From an uncultured Oxalobacteraceae bacterium (GTDB taxonomy: Bacteria; Pseudomonadota; Gammaproteobacteria; Burkholderiales; Burkholderiaceae_D): a stretch of DNA of 35,241 nucleotides. The notes beneath the pieces are model-generated. The model ran no database searches. It had not been told where the DNA came from and worked only from the letters and a program-made list of their open reading frames with translations. Made by a program: the position numbers and the translations under genes. The DNA lies in NCBI GenBank assembly GCA_903893945.1, contig CAITOF010000056.1, positions 1 through 35,241 on the forward strand, in the 5' to 3' direction. Numbering within the stretch: the first letter of the stretch is position 1; every line of letters begins with the position of its first letter. Positions 1-7,516 of the stretch are shown piece after piece.

Positions 1-3000
1 CCACGCGGCAATTTTGTGCAGATGTTCGAGAAATTGCGTGTCATTTTCAGCAAAGTAGTGCTTTTGCAGCGCCTTAATGCTGCCTTCAGCGTCGGATTTC
101 ATCAACAACCACGCTTTGAATTTCCGATACTCGTTATAATCTGCCGTCGCCTGTCCAAGCAATGCCTTTTTGTTCCGCGCTGCGTTGGTCGCTCCCCTGG
201 TAATTTTATGACGCAATTCGTGCGTGTTATCGTCTAACCTGCTTTTTAATGAATCATAGCTTTTTGCATCGCAATTTTTAAGATACTGACACAGCGGTGT
301 ACTGCGCGAAAATGAAATGTCGGTTTTTTGTACCGTTACTGATGCAGCTGCGGAGGCTGCCAGCTTGAATGTACCGACTTGACCTCCAACCGCGGCCTCC
401 ACACCGGCGCTCGCTGACATTATGGACACCTTGGTTTCGACGGTCGGAACGGCGCGCTTAAACTGTTCAAGTGCTGGAAAGCTGCTTTTTTCAGCCGGAT
501 TGAATTTTTCGTTATCGTGGGCGATCTTGAACCAATTGTCCCAAATGTGGTTAGCTGATTTTAGTGTCGCCTGCAACTCATTCAATTCGAATACTTCATA
601 GGATTGGGGGCGGCTTACAAGCGTTTTGAATTTTTCCTGGCCGGTTTGGAACACCTTCTTTACATAATTCAGTTTTTCGGGATCGGCCCGTCTATCAGCG
701 GCTTTCGCGGCCGCTAACGTGCTTTCCCGCGAGAGCAAATCGGCGACATCATCACGATACTCATGGACCAGATTTTCAAACTGGTGCTCAACATAGGTTT
801 TTATATCGTTATATTCAAGGTACTTGCCTTGGGCATATTTTACATTGGCGCTCGCGCTCACACCGACCAATCCGCCCGCTCCTGCATGAGCAGCGATCTC
901 TGCACCGGTTCCGAGGGTGGTCATTTTTCCGAGAAAACCGGCATCATCGGCCGCCACCGAGTTCAGCCGTGATCCGTTGACGGTAAAATCAAGCCGGGCG
1001 AGTCCGGAAATGCTGACACCCCATCCTCCGGTCACTGTGTGGCTGACGGTATTATTGCTGAACAACTGCATAGTTGGCCTGCATTTATCCATGAGACGCT
1101 CGACAATGAGTTCGTGCGCCATTCTTGCCCACGAGTACCGGCATTGTTGTTCAAGCGCACGGATTAAATTCAGGGATAAGGGCTTTTTTGCGTATACGCG
1201 CAGATTTTGCTCTGCGGCTGAAATCATAATCCTGGCCTGCCCGGATGGCATGTCTGCATCGTTTCTTTCATCTACCCCTGCCACAGCAGCAAATCCGTTG
1301 GCTATTTCCAGCAATAATTCTTGCAGCATACAGGATACTCCGGCCCATTCCAGTATGCTTAACTGGGTCTCATTGACGCTTTTCAAATTATTTATCTGTT
1401 TCACAAGCGCATTGTTCTCAGGCAGGTCAGTCTGTGCGGCTATTAACGCCAGATTGCTAATCAGGGCAGCTCTGTCATACATCACGGAATTCAGGACGGT
1501 GTTATCTTTGTTTGCATTGACCGCACCAACAGAAGTGTCATTACCACCATTTTTATTCAGATGCTCCGCACTTAATGCCAATACCTGTTGATTAGCGCTG
1601 TTAGTTTTTTTGCTCCAAATGATTTTATTTTCAGCCAAATAATTTGAATCTGCCGCGCTCAGGATATATTTCAGTGCGGTGCTATCCGTGTAGATCAGGA
1701 GAGCTAAATTGATGTTATTCAACACGATCATATCCAGCGCCGCCAAATTTAATTCAAATCCCATTAATTTGGCAAATTCAAGGTAGCGCATCATACTTTG
1801 CACGTCGGTGACCAGTTTCTTTCGGTCCCGGTCGTAAAGCAATTGATAGGTCAGTATTTTCCCGTTATCCTGCGAGTTCAATCCAAGCCATGTGTCATCG
1901 TACCTGAGCGCCAAGACAGCGCCTTCCAGGGTTTTTCCGTTACCACCATGACCCAGGATGAATTCTATATCCGCCTTATTGACCTGACATTCGGTGAAAC
2001 TGATTCCGCTTAAATTGACATTCTGCAAATCAAACCGGGCCAGATCCACAGTTATGTTCCTGCTTCTTGCGTAGTCAAGATAGCGCGTCAGACTGGGTAC
2101 GTCAGTCACCATTTGTTTGGGATAAAGTTTCAGAAGCGTGTGATAGTCAAACGGCTTATTGACAGAAGCGCGTATGGCGCCTTCGAGGCATTTCGCGCCG
2201 CCGTTTAATACCAGAATACTGTCAATGTCGCTGTCTGTCAGCCTGCAGCCCCTAAAATTTGCCGCGCTCAGGTCGATATGCTGCAATTCCAGCCGGCTCA
2301 GATTCAAAGGGACAGAATTCTGTTTCGTGTACTTAATATAACGACACAGGCTGGCCGAATCATAAACCACCTTCTGTGGAAATCGATCCAAAATCAGCCG
2401 GTAGTCTAATTCTGTCCTGGCGCGCGAAAAACCGGTGCCTTTTTCACCGTCTTTTAACTTCAAAAATGCGCCGTCGACCGATCTGACATTGCCACCGTGC
2501 GCCCATATCAGCATCAGATCGGCATAGCTCAGCATGACGCCGTTGAACATGACCTGACTCAAATCGATGCCAGTCAGATCAAACTTGTGCAGATCTAACC
2601 AACCCGAATTGCTTGTGGCGTAGCAGAGGTACCGTACAAGCCCCTTTTGATCTCTGACCAGCAGGCGGCCGAACCGATTCAGCAGATAAGCATAATCAAT
2701 GGTTTGCCCGCTTTCAGATACAATCGCACCCACGATCGTATCGGCCTCCACTTTTTTTTCCAGAAGCACGGTAATATCATGTTCTGACAGGCGACAACCC
2801 TTAAAATCCAAATCATTCAACTCGACCTTGTTCCTTTCCGCATTCTCCAGTTTCATTAAATGCAGTTCCGGCGGCTGGTCAAGTGCCTTCATGTAATTGA
2901 GATATTCCTGAATGTCCCTGGCGGAATGCATCAAAAAATGAGACCATTTCGTGTGGATTTCGGTCATCGTCAATGGGTAGGGCTCGACTGATTCATCACG

Positions 3001-4275
3001 TTGAAATAATGCACCTGCCAGATTTTCTGGTTGTCCGCCATGACGCAGGATGAACTCCACATCCGATGCGTTAACTATCTGAGACGCGAAATTTGTATCG
3101 TCGATAATTCTGCGCGTGCGCCCTTCCGAAGCGATGAATCCTTGTATGCCCGCATACATTTCTACAAAGCCGGCTTTTCCAGAAGCAGCGCGCTCCAATT
3201 CTAATTGCGACAGATTCAACGGCAATCGATTTTCTCGGGCGTAAAGTAAGTAACGGGCCCAATCCGATCTGTCATTGACTAGCATGCTAGGTAAAGCACA
3301 ACCTATCTGCCCGTAGTCGAGTACCGCACCGTCTAGCAGGGCGCCTTCAACATTGCGTACATCGCCTCCCCAATTCTGGATAAGGTCTAGGCTCGTTACA
3401 CGTAGCTTGCAACCTTTATACCGGATACTGGCGAGCAATCTCCCAAGCCTGGATGTTGTCAGATCGATAGGGTCACCATTATTGACCTGCGACTTAATCG
3501 CGGTCATAAAATGGAAAAAATCAACGTAGCGGTTCAGGCCGAAGGTATTGCTGATTCTTCCTCCGGGAAAACAGATCGACGAATCACCTCCAAACCTTTC
3601 GTCCAGGGGTGTCGCTAAACTGAATGGGTTACCGGCTTTATCGACAACGATCGCTCCGGATAAATCAATGCCGCCACGTTCTGTATCGGTACAGGCACAT
3701 GACTCATTCACATAAAAATAGCCGCGATTTTTTTGAACCGGGGGCGGCGAGCCCCGATGGACCGTTTGATTCAGTGTAATGAAATAGTTGATATCGTCGA
3801 GACTTAATTTGCGATTTGCAAAACTTATTCCGCACAGCTCTTGCCACGACAGATTGAATTGCCGCAAATCGACTACCTGATCGGACTTCTGACAATGTTC
3901 AAAATACAGTTTCAGGCAGGTTGCCCTGAGTTGCTCATGCGATTCAAAGTTCAATATCACCGAATTGGCTGGGGGTCCCTTGGTTGACAGCGTGAAGTTT
4001 GTCGACAGCGTGGTTTTGGCCAGCGTGTATTCAACGCCATCAACAAGAAATTGACACGCCAGATTGCCGCCTTCGTCGCGCGACATGGCCAAAATCGATT
4101 CAAAAATTCCGGAGGCGGCCTCACGAATCAGCTGATTTTCCGATTGATAGGTGCCGTTGAACAGCCGCTGAAACCACGCCTTCAACTCTTCCAACACCGC
4201 GGAAAATCGATTGCTCTGGAAAGTTCTACCGGAAAAAAGCTTGTCGTTCACCGCCACCAAAGAAATACCACTCAC
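1..4275 (-). CDS. Giant modular repeat protein, candidate T3SS effector (partial, C-terminus off the left edge)
   Basis: The minus strand is open from a GTG at 4275 to the window edge, 1425 codons without a stop. The GTG is preceded by GGAGG at 4281-4285 (5-nt spacing) and an in-frame TAG lies just upstream, so the start is well placed; the next in-frame ATG is about 60 codons in. Residues ~310-875 hold five or six degenerate modules of 86-99 residues. Clear copies begin near residues 527, 624, 710 and 809. Each has a helical part (DY..LL...P..LV.D..SL.RYL.YA), then a pentapeptide-like part (LDL..FDL..VDLS...F..C.L...DI) and a closing ILxxGG...LEGA. Residues ~1070-1150 and ~1285-1320 are rich in Gly, Ala and Ser; the stretch between them is charged and helical. 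No signal peptide is evident. Location beside a T3SS and the multi-copy architecture suggest a secreted effector, but no known family or catalytic motif was recognised. Confidence 0.85.
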   Translation of the reverse strand, partial: MSGISLVAVNDKLFSGRTFQSNRFSAVLEELKAWFQRLFNGTYQSENQLIREAASGIFESILAMSRDEGGNLACQFLVDGVEYTLAKTTLSTNFTLSTKGPPANSVILNFESHEQLRATCLKLYFEHCQKSDQVVDLRQFNLSWQELCGISFANRKLSLDDINYFITLNQTVHRGSPPPVQKNRGYFYVNESCACTDTERGGIDLSGAIVVDKAGNPFSLATPLDERFGGDSSICFPGGRISNTFGLNRYVDFFHFMTAIKSQVNNGDPIDLTTSRLGRLLASIRYKGCKLRVTSLDLIQNWGGDVRNVEGALLDGAVLDYGQIGCALPSMLVNDRSDWARYLLYARENRLPLNLSQLELERAASGKAGFVEMYAGIQGFIASEGRTRRIIDDTNFASQIVNASDVEFILRHGGQPENLAGALFQRDESVEPYPLTMTEIHTKWSHFLMHSARDIQEYLNYMKALDQPPELHLMKLENAERNKVELNDLDFKGCRLSEHDITVLLEKKVEADTIVGAIVSESGQTIDYAYLLNRFGRLLVRDQKGLVRYLCYATSNSGWLDLHKFDLTGIDLSQVMFNGVMLSYADLMLIWAHGGNVRSVDGAFLKLKDGEKGTGFSRARTELDYRLILDRFPQKVVYDSASLCRYIKYTKQNSVPLNLSRLELQHIDLSAANFRGCRLTDSDIDSILVLNGGAKCLEGAIRASVNKPFDYHTLLKLYPKQMVTDVPSLTRYLDYARSRNITVDLARFDLQNVNLSGISFTECQVNKADIEFILGHGGNGKTLEGAVLALRYDDTWLGLNSQDNGKILTYQLLYDRDRKKLVTDVQSMMRYLEFAKLMGFELNLAALDMIVLNNINLALLIYTDSTALKYILSAADSNYLAENKIIWSKKTNSANQQVLALSAEHLNKNGGNDTSVGAVNANKDNTVLNSVMYDRAALISNLALIAAQTDLPENNALVKQINNLKSVNETQLSILEWAGVSCMLQELLLEIANGFAAVAGVDERNDADMPSGQARIMISAAEQNLRVYAKKPLSLNLIRALEQQCRYSWARMAHELIVERLMDKCRPTMQLFSNNTVSHTVTGGWGVSISGLARLDFTVNGSRLNSVAADDAGFLGKMTTLGTGAEIAAHAGAGGLVGVSASANVKYAQGKYLEYNDIKTYVEHQFENLVHEYRDDVADLLSRESTLAAAKAADRRADPEKLNYVKKVFQTGQEKFKTLVSRPQSYEVFELNELQATLKSANHIWDNWFKIAHDNEKFNPAEKSSFPALEQFKRAVPTVETKVSIMSASAGVEAAVGGQVGTFKLAASAAASVTVQKTDISFSRSTPLCQYLKNCDAKSYDSLKSRLDDNTHELRHKITRGATNAARNKKALLGQATADYNEYRKFKAWLLMKSDAEGSIKALQKHYFAENDTQFLEHLHKIAAW

Positions 4276-4338
4276 CGGCGCCTCCGTCTAGTTTTAATTA
4301 ACTTTCTGTAAAGTGAATAATTCCACTTGAACGGCCGA

Positions 4339-4494
4339 TTAGATACTGTGGTCTTTACGGTATTGCTCTATTTGATATTCGATCAGGCAACTGTTTGCCC
4401 ACGTTTTCAGCCATGCGGGTGACGCTACCGATACCCGAACTACTTCTGCCACCGGGATGCCGATAGGGTCTGTGAACGGGCAATTAAGTGTCAT
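4339..4494 (-). CDS. Small hypothetical protein, 51 aa
   Basis: An ATG-started frame of 51 codons ends 63 nt before the GTG of the giant repeat protein and points the same way, so the two could share a transcript. The product begins MTLNCPFTDPIG and contains two Trp and two Cys residues. It is too short for a class I T3SS chaperone (usually above 100 residues) and shows no motif I know. No convincing ribosome binding site precedes the ATG; a TTG 15 nt upstream is an alternative. It may be a leader peptide, a small accessory protein or a chance frame. Confidence 0.35.
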   Translation of the reverse strand: MTLNCPFTDPIGIPVAEVVRVSVASPAWLKTWANSCLIEYQIEQYRKDHSI

Positions 4495-4881
4495 TTTTCG
4501 ACAGATCAACCACCTGCATTAACTGTGACCGGCGTCACAGGCGCTTTTTTTTTGCCGCCATAAAATCATTTCAACAGATAAACCGGTCAGGCAAACAACC
4601 GATCACCATGCATCAACAGACCGTTTTAACCCTCTTGCACTGCACCCGGTTGATTTGTTCATGTTTTAACAAAATATTACATAATTATTTTTTTAGCATT
4701 TTTTATTATTAAGTTAGTGTATTAAAATAGCATTACAATTTGATAATAAGATAATGCTTACTTTCATGCTCTGGTGACATCAAAAATGTAAAAAGTTGTA
4801 TCTGAAAGTAGTCTTATTTGCACTGATTAACGGAATAAAAGACAGAAATTTATTTTGTTCTCCCCGATATAAGGAACGACC
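4495..4881. promoter_or_regulatory. Divergent intergenic region with an AT-rich core
   Basis: This 387-nt gap separates the leftward effector unit from the rightward response regulator gene. The part from about 4660 to 4860 is strikingly AT-rich, with several TAAT/ATAAT stretches such as TTTGATAATAAGATAATG around 4738-4755. Promoters for both directions should lie here, but I cannot assign -35/-10 pairs with confidence. A run of nine T at about 4545-4553 follows only a very weak stem. Such AT-rich DNA is a typical target for H-NS-like silencers in acquired islands; that part is inference. Confidence 0.5.
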
Positions 4882-5550
4882 ATGTTACATATTATTGAAG
4901 ATGATGGCAGCGTAAGAACCTCCCTGATGTGGTCGGCGAACTTACGCAAAATCCCTTGCGCGGCCTACGAAAATGCGGAACAGTTTGTTTCGAAAATGAT
5001 GCGTTTTGACGCAACCAGATCCGACAAGGGGCCAGGGGCGTCGGCGGCTTTTCCGTACGACTTGGAAGGTGACTGCGTCATTCTGGACGTGCATTTGGGA
5101 AATAAATTATCCGGTGTTGAATTATTCCATCAGCTCGCAGAGCAGAAACTGCTTGATCGGCTGCTCGTGATCTTTGTTACCGGGAACGCGGATGTCGCGC
5201 TGGCCGTTGACGCATTAAAGCATGGTGCTTTTGACTTCGTCGTGAAACCAGCGCGCAACGAACTCCTGCTCGACCGAGTCGTTGAAGCCCTGGCGCAGTC
5301 CAAGAAAGCCGGTCAGAGTTCCGTGGTTCGCCAGCGCCTGTCCAAACTGACGCACCGCGAACGCGAAGTGCTCCATTTGATGCTGATGGGTAAAATTAAC
5401 AAAGTTATTGGCAGTGAATTGGGGATCAGTATGCGTACTGTTGAAATGCATCGGGCCAGTGTCTTTGTCAAAATGAAAATCAAGACCCCGGTGGAACTGG
5501 CAGGCATGCTGTTCAACCAGGAAATTGCGCCGGCCTGTGTGGCCGCTTAA
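4882..5550 (+). CDS. Two-component response regulator, FixJ/NarL type (receiver + LuxR-type HTH)
   Basis: The 222-residue product has an N-terminal receiver domain and a C-terminal LuxR-family helix-turn-helix. Receiver residues are all present: acidic pair D7/D8, phospho-acceptor D69 in VILDVHLG, T100 in FVTGN, and K122 in VVKPA. The HTH region reads LTHREREVLHLMLMGKINK and then ISMRTVEMHRASVFVKM. The segment between residues ~43 and 60 is longer and less ordered than in ordinary FixJ receivers. AAGGAACG sits 5-10 nt before the ATG. It is probably a phosphorylation-controlled transcription activator. No histidine kinase is adjacent; the nearest are at 21505-23460 and 25466-27466. Its place between the effector genes suggests it may control the island, which is inference. 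Confidence 0.92.
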   Translation: MLHIIEDDGSVRTSLMWSANLRKIPCAAYENAEQFVSKMMRFDATRSDKGPGASAAFPYDLEGDCVILDVHLGNKLSGVELFHQLAEQKLLDRLLVIFVTGNADVALAVDALKHGAFDFVVKPARNELLLDRVVEALAQSKKAGQSSVVRQRLSKLTHREREVLHLMLMGKINKVIGSELGISMRTVEMHRASVFVKMKIKTPVELAGMLFNQEIAPACVAA

Positions 5551-5569
5551 TTTTCCCTGCCACCTTATC

Positions 5570-5591
5570 CCGGTCAGCGCTTGCTGGCCGG
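5570..5591 (+). terminator. Hairpin terminator after the response regulator gene
   Basis: CCGGTCAGC (5570-5578) pairs with GCTGGCCGG (5583-5591) over nine base pairs including one G-U pair, around a 4-nt loop, followed by TTT. The stem is GC-rich and lies 19 nt after the stop codon; the T tract is short. Confidence 0.6.
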
Positions 5592-5876
5592 TTTAGCGCA
5601 CAAATGCCCGTCCTGCCTTGTGCTATTGCAGCGCCCCTTATTTCCCTCACCGCAGAATTTGCCGCTCCGCGTCAATTTTTCGTCACCTCTAGCGCCATAG
5701 GCGAATTTCACTGCCTGACAGAGCCCAGCGCGCAAATTATCGTCGACTTTGCCAAATAGAAACATTTCCCCAAAAAAAGCAGTATAAATACTTATTGAAT
5801 TATCAATAAAGCTAGATAATACTGCAACAGTAGTCTATTGATAATTGTGAATATGATTTCAGGAGGAAATTTCCCT
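5592..5876 (+). promoter_or_regulatory. Upstream region of the effector array, with a dyad and leader
   Basis: The region between the terminator and the first effector gene holds no convincing gene. At 5781-5792 is the perfect dyad AGTATAAATACT, whose core GTATAAATAC is also the centre of the dyad between sctN and sctF. From 5814 a 63-nt leader (AGATAAT... to the ATG) aligns without gaps to the leader of the second effector gene at 7454-7516, with about two thirds of bases identical. GATAAT at 5815-5820 is a possible -10 element. The ribosome site AGGAGGAAA lies just before the start at 5877. Confidence 0.5.
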
Positions 5877-7364
5877 ATGCTACCTACCTTGCCTACACGT
5901 TCTGTAACCAACGGCACAGCATCAACGTGGCTATCGACGAGCAACGGTCCTGTCATGGCTAACCCGAAACTGGCTAAACTGGACAAAATCGAGCCTCCGG
6001 GTTTGCGGGACGAATATCTTCGAAACATGAATAATCAATCGCTCAGCCGACGTGTGAGAATCATTTCGTTCAATAATCTGATACTCCTGACACCCATTTA
6101 TTTGAGAAAACTATTTCGTTACCAGATAGTCGCCGAAACCGGTGTACGAGATAAGGACGATAACGAAATTCCAATCCTCAAATTTTTCTTTAATGGTGTT
6201 GAACTTACTCAAATACCCCTAAGGCCGCGTCATATAATACCGTTTCAAATTGTGCGTGGTGGAATTGCGGATGTGCGTGAAGCGGTGGATACGGGTGAAG
6301 ATTGGGATGCGCGTGAAGTTTGCAATGCGAGTGAAGCTTGGGATGAGAGTGAAGCAGAGCGTGCGTTTGGAAGCCAACGGGCGCGTTTAAGAGGCGCCAA
6401 TCATTACAATCTACCGAGCATTTTTTTGAAGCTCACCTACAATCGCCTCGAATGGCTGCCCAGTTATAGAACCGTTGAAAACATCAAACTCAACCGCCCG
6501 TTCCCGCTGTATAGAATGTTTGGGTCAACCTATGTTGTCTGGTGTGTCGCAAAACGCCTCATCGGCGTAGACTACCTGACCAGGATGGCCGACAAAATCG
6601 ACACCTATTTCGACTTTAATTTGGATCCATTCGACTTCACTTCGAACCTGCTCCATAATAATTTCAAGCTTTTCAGCATGCAGATGCAAACCATTTTTCT
6701 CGATAATTTTGGTTGGGCATTTAATGTTACTGAAATAAAGCAATTTGCCAACTTTGCGATGTGGAAGAGTGGTGAAGACGGAATTCCGTTTTATGACTTT
6801 CTTGTATTTGCTCGCATTCTGAAGGACATTGTCGACGCCTGGGGTCTGTCGCCGTCAGCCCTCACTGCAAAGTTACTTATCGACATTTGGAACAGAAAAG
6901 TACTGCTGAGTAATCTGACCCAAATCAAAAAATATTTATCCCCAGAAGAGAGTAAGCAACTCACCCTGCAAGCGGTGCTTGACTGGCGGCCACAAGGTGG
7001 GGAAGCCGCATGCTTGAATTTTGCCTTCTCCACCCATCCGGAGTTGGTACGGCTGATGCGTGAAAATAAAGTGTCCGTCATGTTTATAGCGGGATTAAGT
7101 CCATCAGAATTTGCAAGCCTGACACGCTGTATTGGCCAAAGGAAGCTGCTTGACCTGTTAGACAGGGGCAAGGCCACTGCCAAAGAAATGATTCATCTGA
7201 CCGATGAAAAATTCAGCAAGTTGATGGAGTGCGCAGTTCCCGAGCGTATTTTCCGGGGCGAATTTACAGTGACGCAGGCGGTTACCATGAGCGACTGGCA
7301 GAAAGAAAATCTCGACAACCCACTGGTGCGATTTTCCACCGTTTTTACGTCGATGTTCTTGTAG
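5877..7364 (+). CDS. Candidate T3SS effector 1 of a tandem paralogous family
   Basis: The start at 5877 is chosen because AGGAGG precedes it and the product then begins MLPTLPTRS, like the third paralogue (MLPTPSTRS). The 495-residue protein has an N-terminal domain with the family motif FFFNGVELTQI (FxxxGvELsr in the paralogues). An acidic hexapeptide repeat follows at residues 131-160. The middle is divergent, and the C-terminus holds about three ~31-33-residue repeats of the form hPELhxLhxxxKhShxxhxxLs. The last residues resemble the paralogue ends (RFSTVFTSMF). No signal peptide, membrane segment or catalytic motif is seen. It is the most divergent copy. Effector status is inferred from its place in the T3SS island and the shared promoter-like leader; the biochemical function is unknown. 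Confidence 0.8.
   Translation: MLPTLPTRSVTNGTASTWLSTSNGPVMANPKLAKLDKIEPPGLRDEYLRNMNNQSLSRRVRIISFNNLILLTPIYLRKLFRYQIVAETGVRDKDDNEIPILKFFFNGVELTQIPLRPRHIIPFQIVRGGIADVREAVDTGEDWDAREVCNASEAWDESEAERAFGSQRARLRGANHYNLPSIFLKLTYNRLEWLPSYRTVENIKLNRPFPLYRMFGSTYVVWCVAKRLIGVDYLTRMADKIDTYFDFNLDPFDFTSNLLHNNFKLFSMQMQTIFLDNFGWAFNVTEIKQFANFAMWKSGEDGIPFYDFLVFARILKDIVDAWGLSPSALTAKLLIDIWNRKVLLSNLTQIKKYLSPEESKQLTLQAVLDWRPQGGEAACLNFAFSTHPELVRLMRENKVSVMFIAGLSPSEFASLTRCIGQRKLLDLLDRGKATAKEMIHLTDEKFSKLMECAVPERIFRGEFTVTQAVTMSDWQKENLDNPLVRFSTVFTSMFL
6267..6356 (+). repeat. In-frame 18-nt tandem repeat, 5 copies
   Basis: Five consecutive 18-nt units start at 6267, 6285, 6303, 6321 and 6339; for example TGGGATGCGCGTGAAGTT and TGGGATGAGAGTGAAGCA. 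They keep the reading frame and encode the hexapeptides ADVREA, VDTGED, WDAREV, CNASEA and WDESEA within effector 1. The other two paralogues lack it. Confidence 0.85.
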
Positions 7365-7516
7365 ATCATAACGTCGCCACACTTTACCACCATGACACAA
7401 AATTTTTTCAGCAAGAAAGCCGTTCATTTAGTCGTTGCGTTATAAATACATAAAGATAATCATACAATAGTAATTTATTGATAATCATGCCTGATATTTT
7501 TGGAGAACATCTATCT
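7365..7516 (+). promoter_or_regulatory. Intergenic leader of effector 2
   Basis: TATAAATAC occurs at 7441-7449 and AGATAAT at 7454-7460. The 63 nt from AGATAAT to the ATG match the effector 1 leader in length and in about 43 of 63 positions by hand count, including TATTGATAAT in both. This suggests a duplicated promoter or untranslated leader. The ribosome site is TTGGAGA at 7500-7506. Confidence 0.45.

Noticed and set aside
917..1591. 224-codon open frame on the plus strand
   Set aside because: Lies opposite the continuous giant minus-strand gene, has a Ser/Cys-rich non-protein-like composition, and no domain is visible.
4541..4556. Run of nine T that might mark a terminator
   Set aside because: The preceding stem is only about three base pairs, so it is not a credible Rho-independent terminator.
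5574..5765. 63-codon minus-strand frame after the response regulator
   Set aside because: Covers the terminator hairpin, has no good ribosome site, and its composition is not protein-like.
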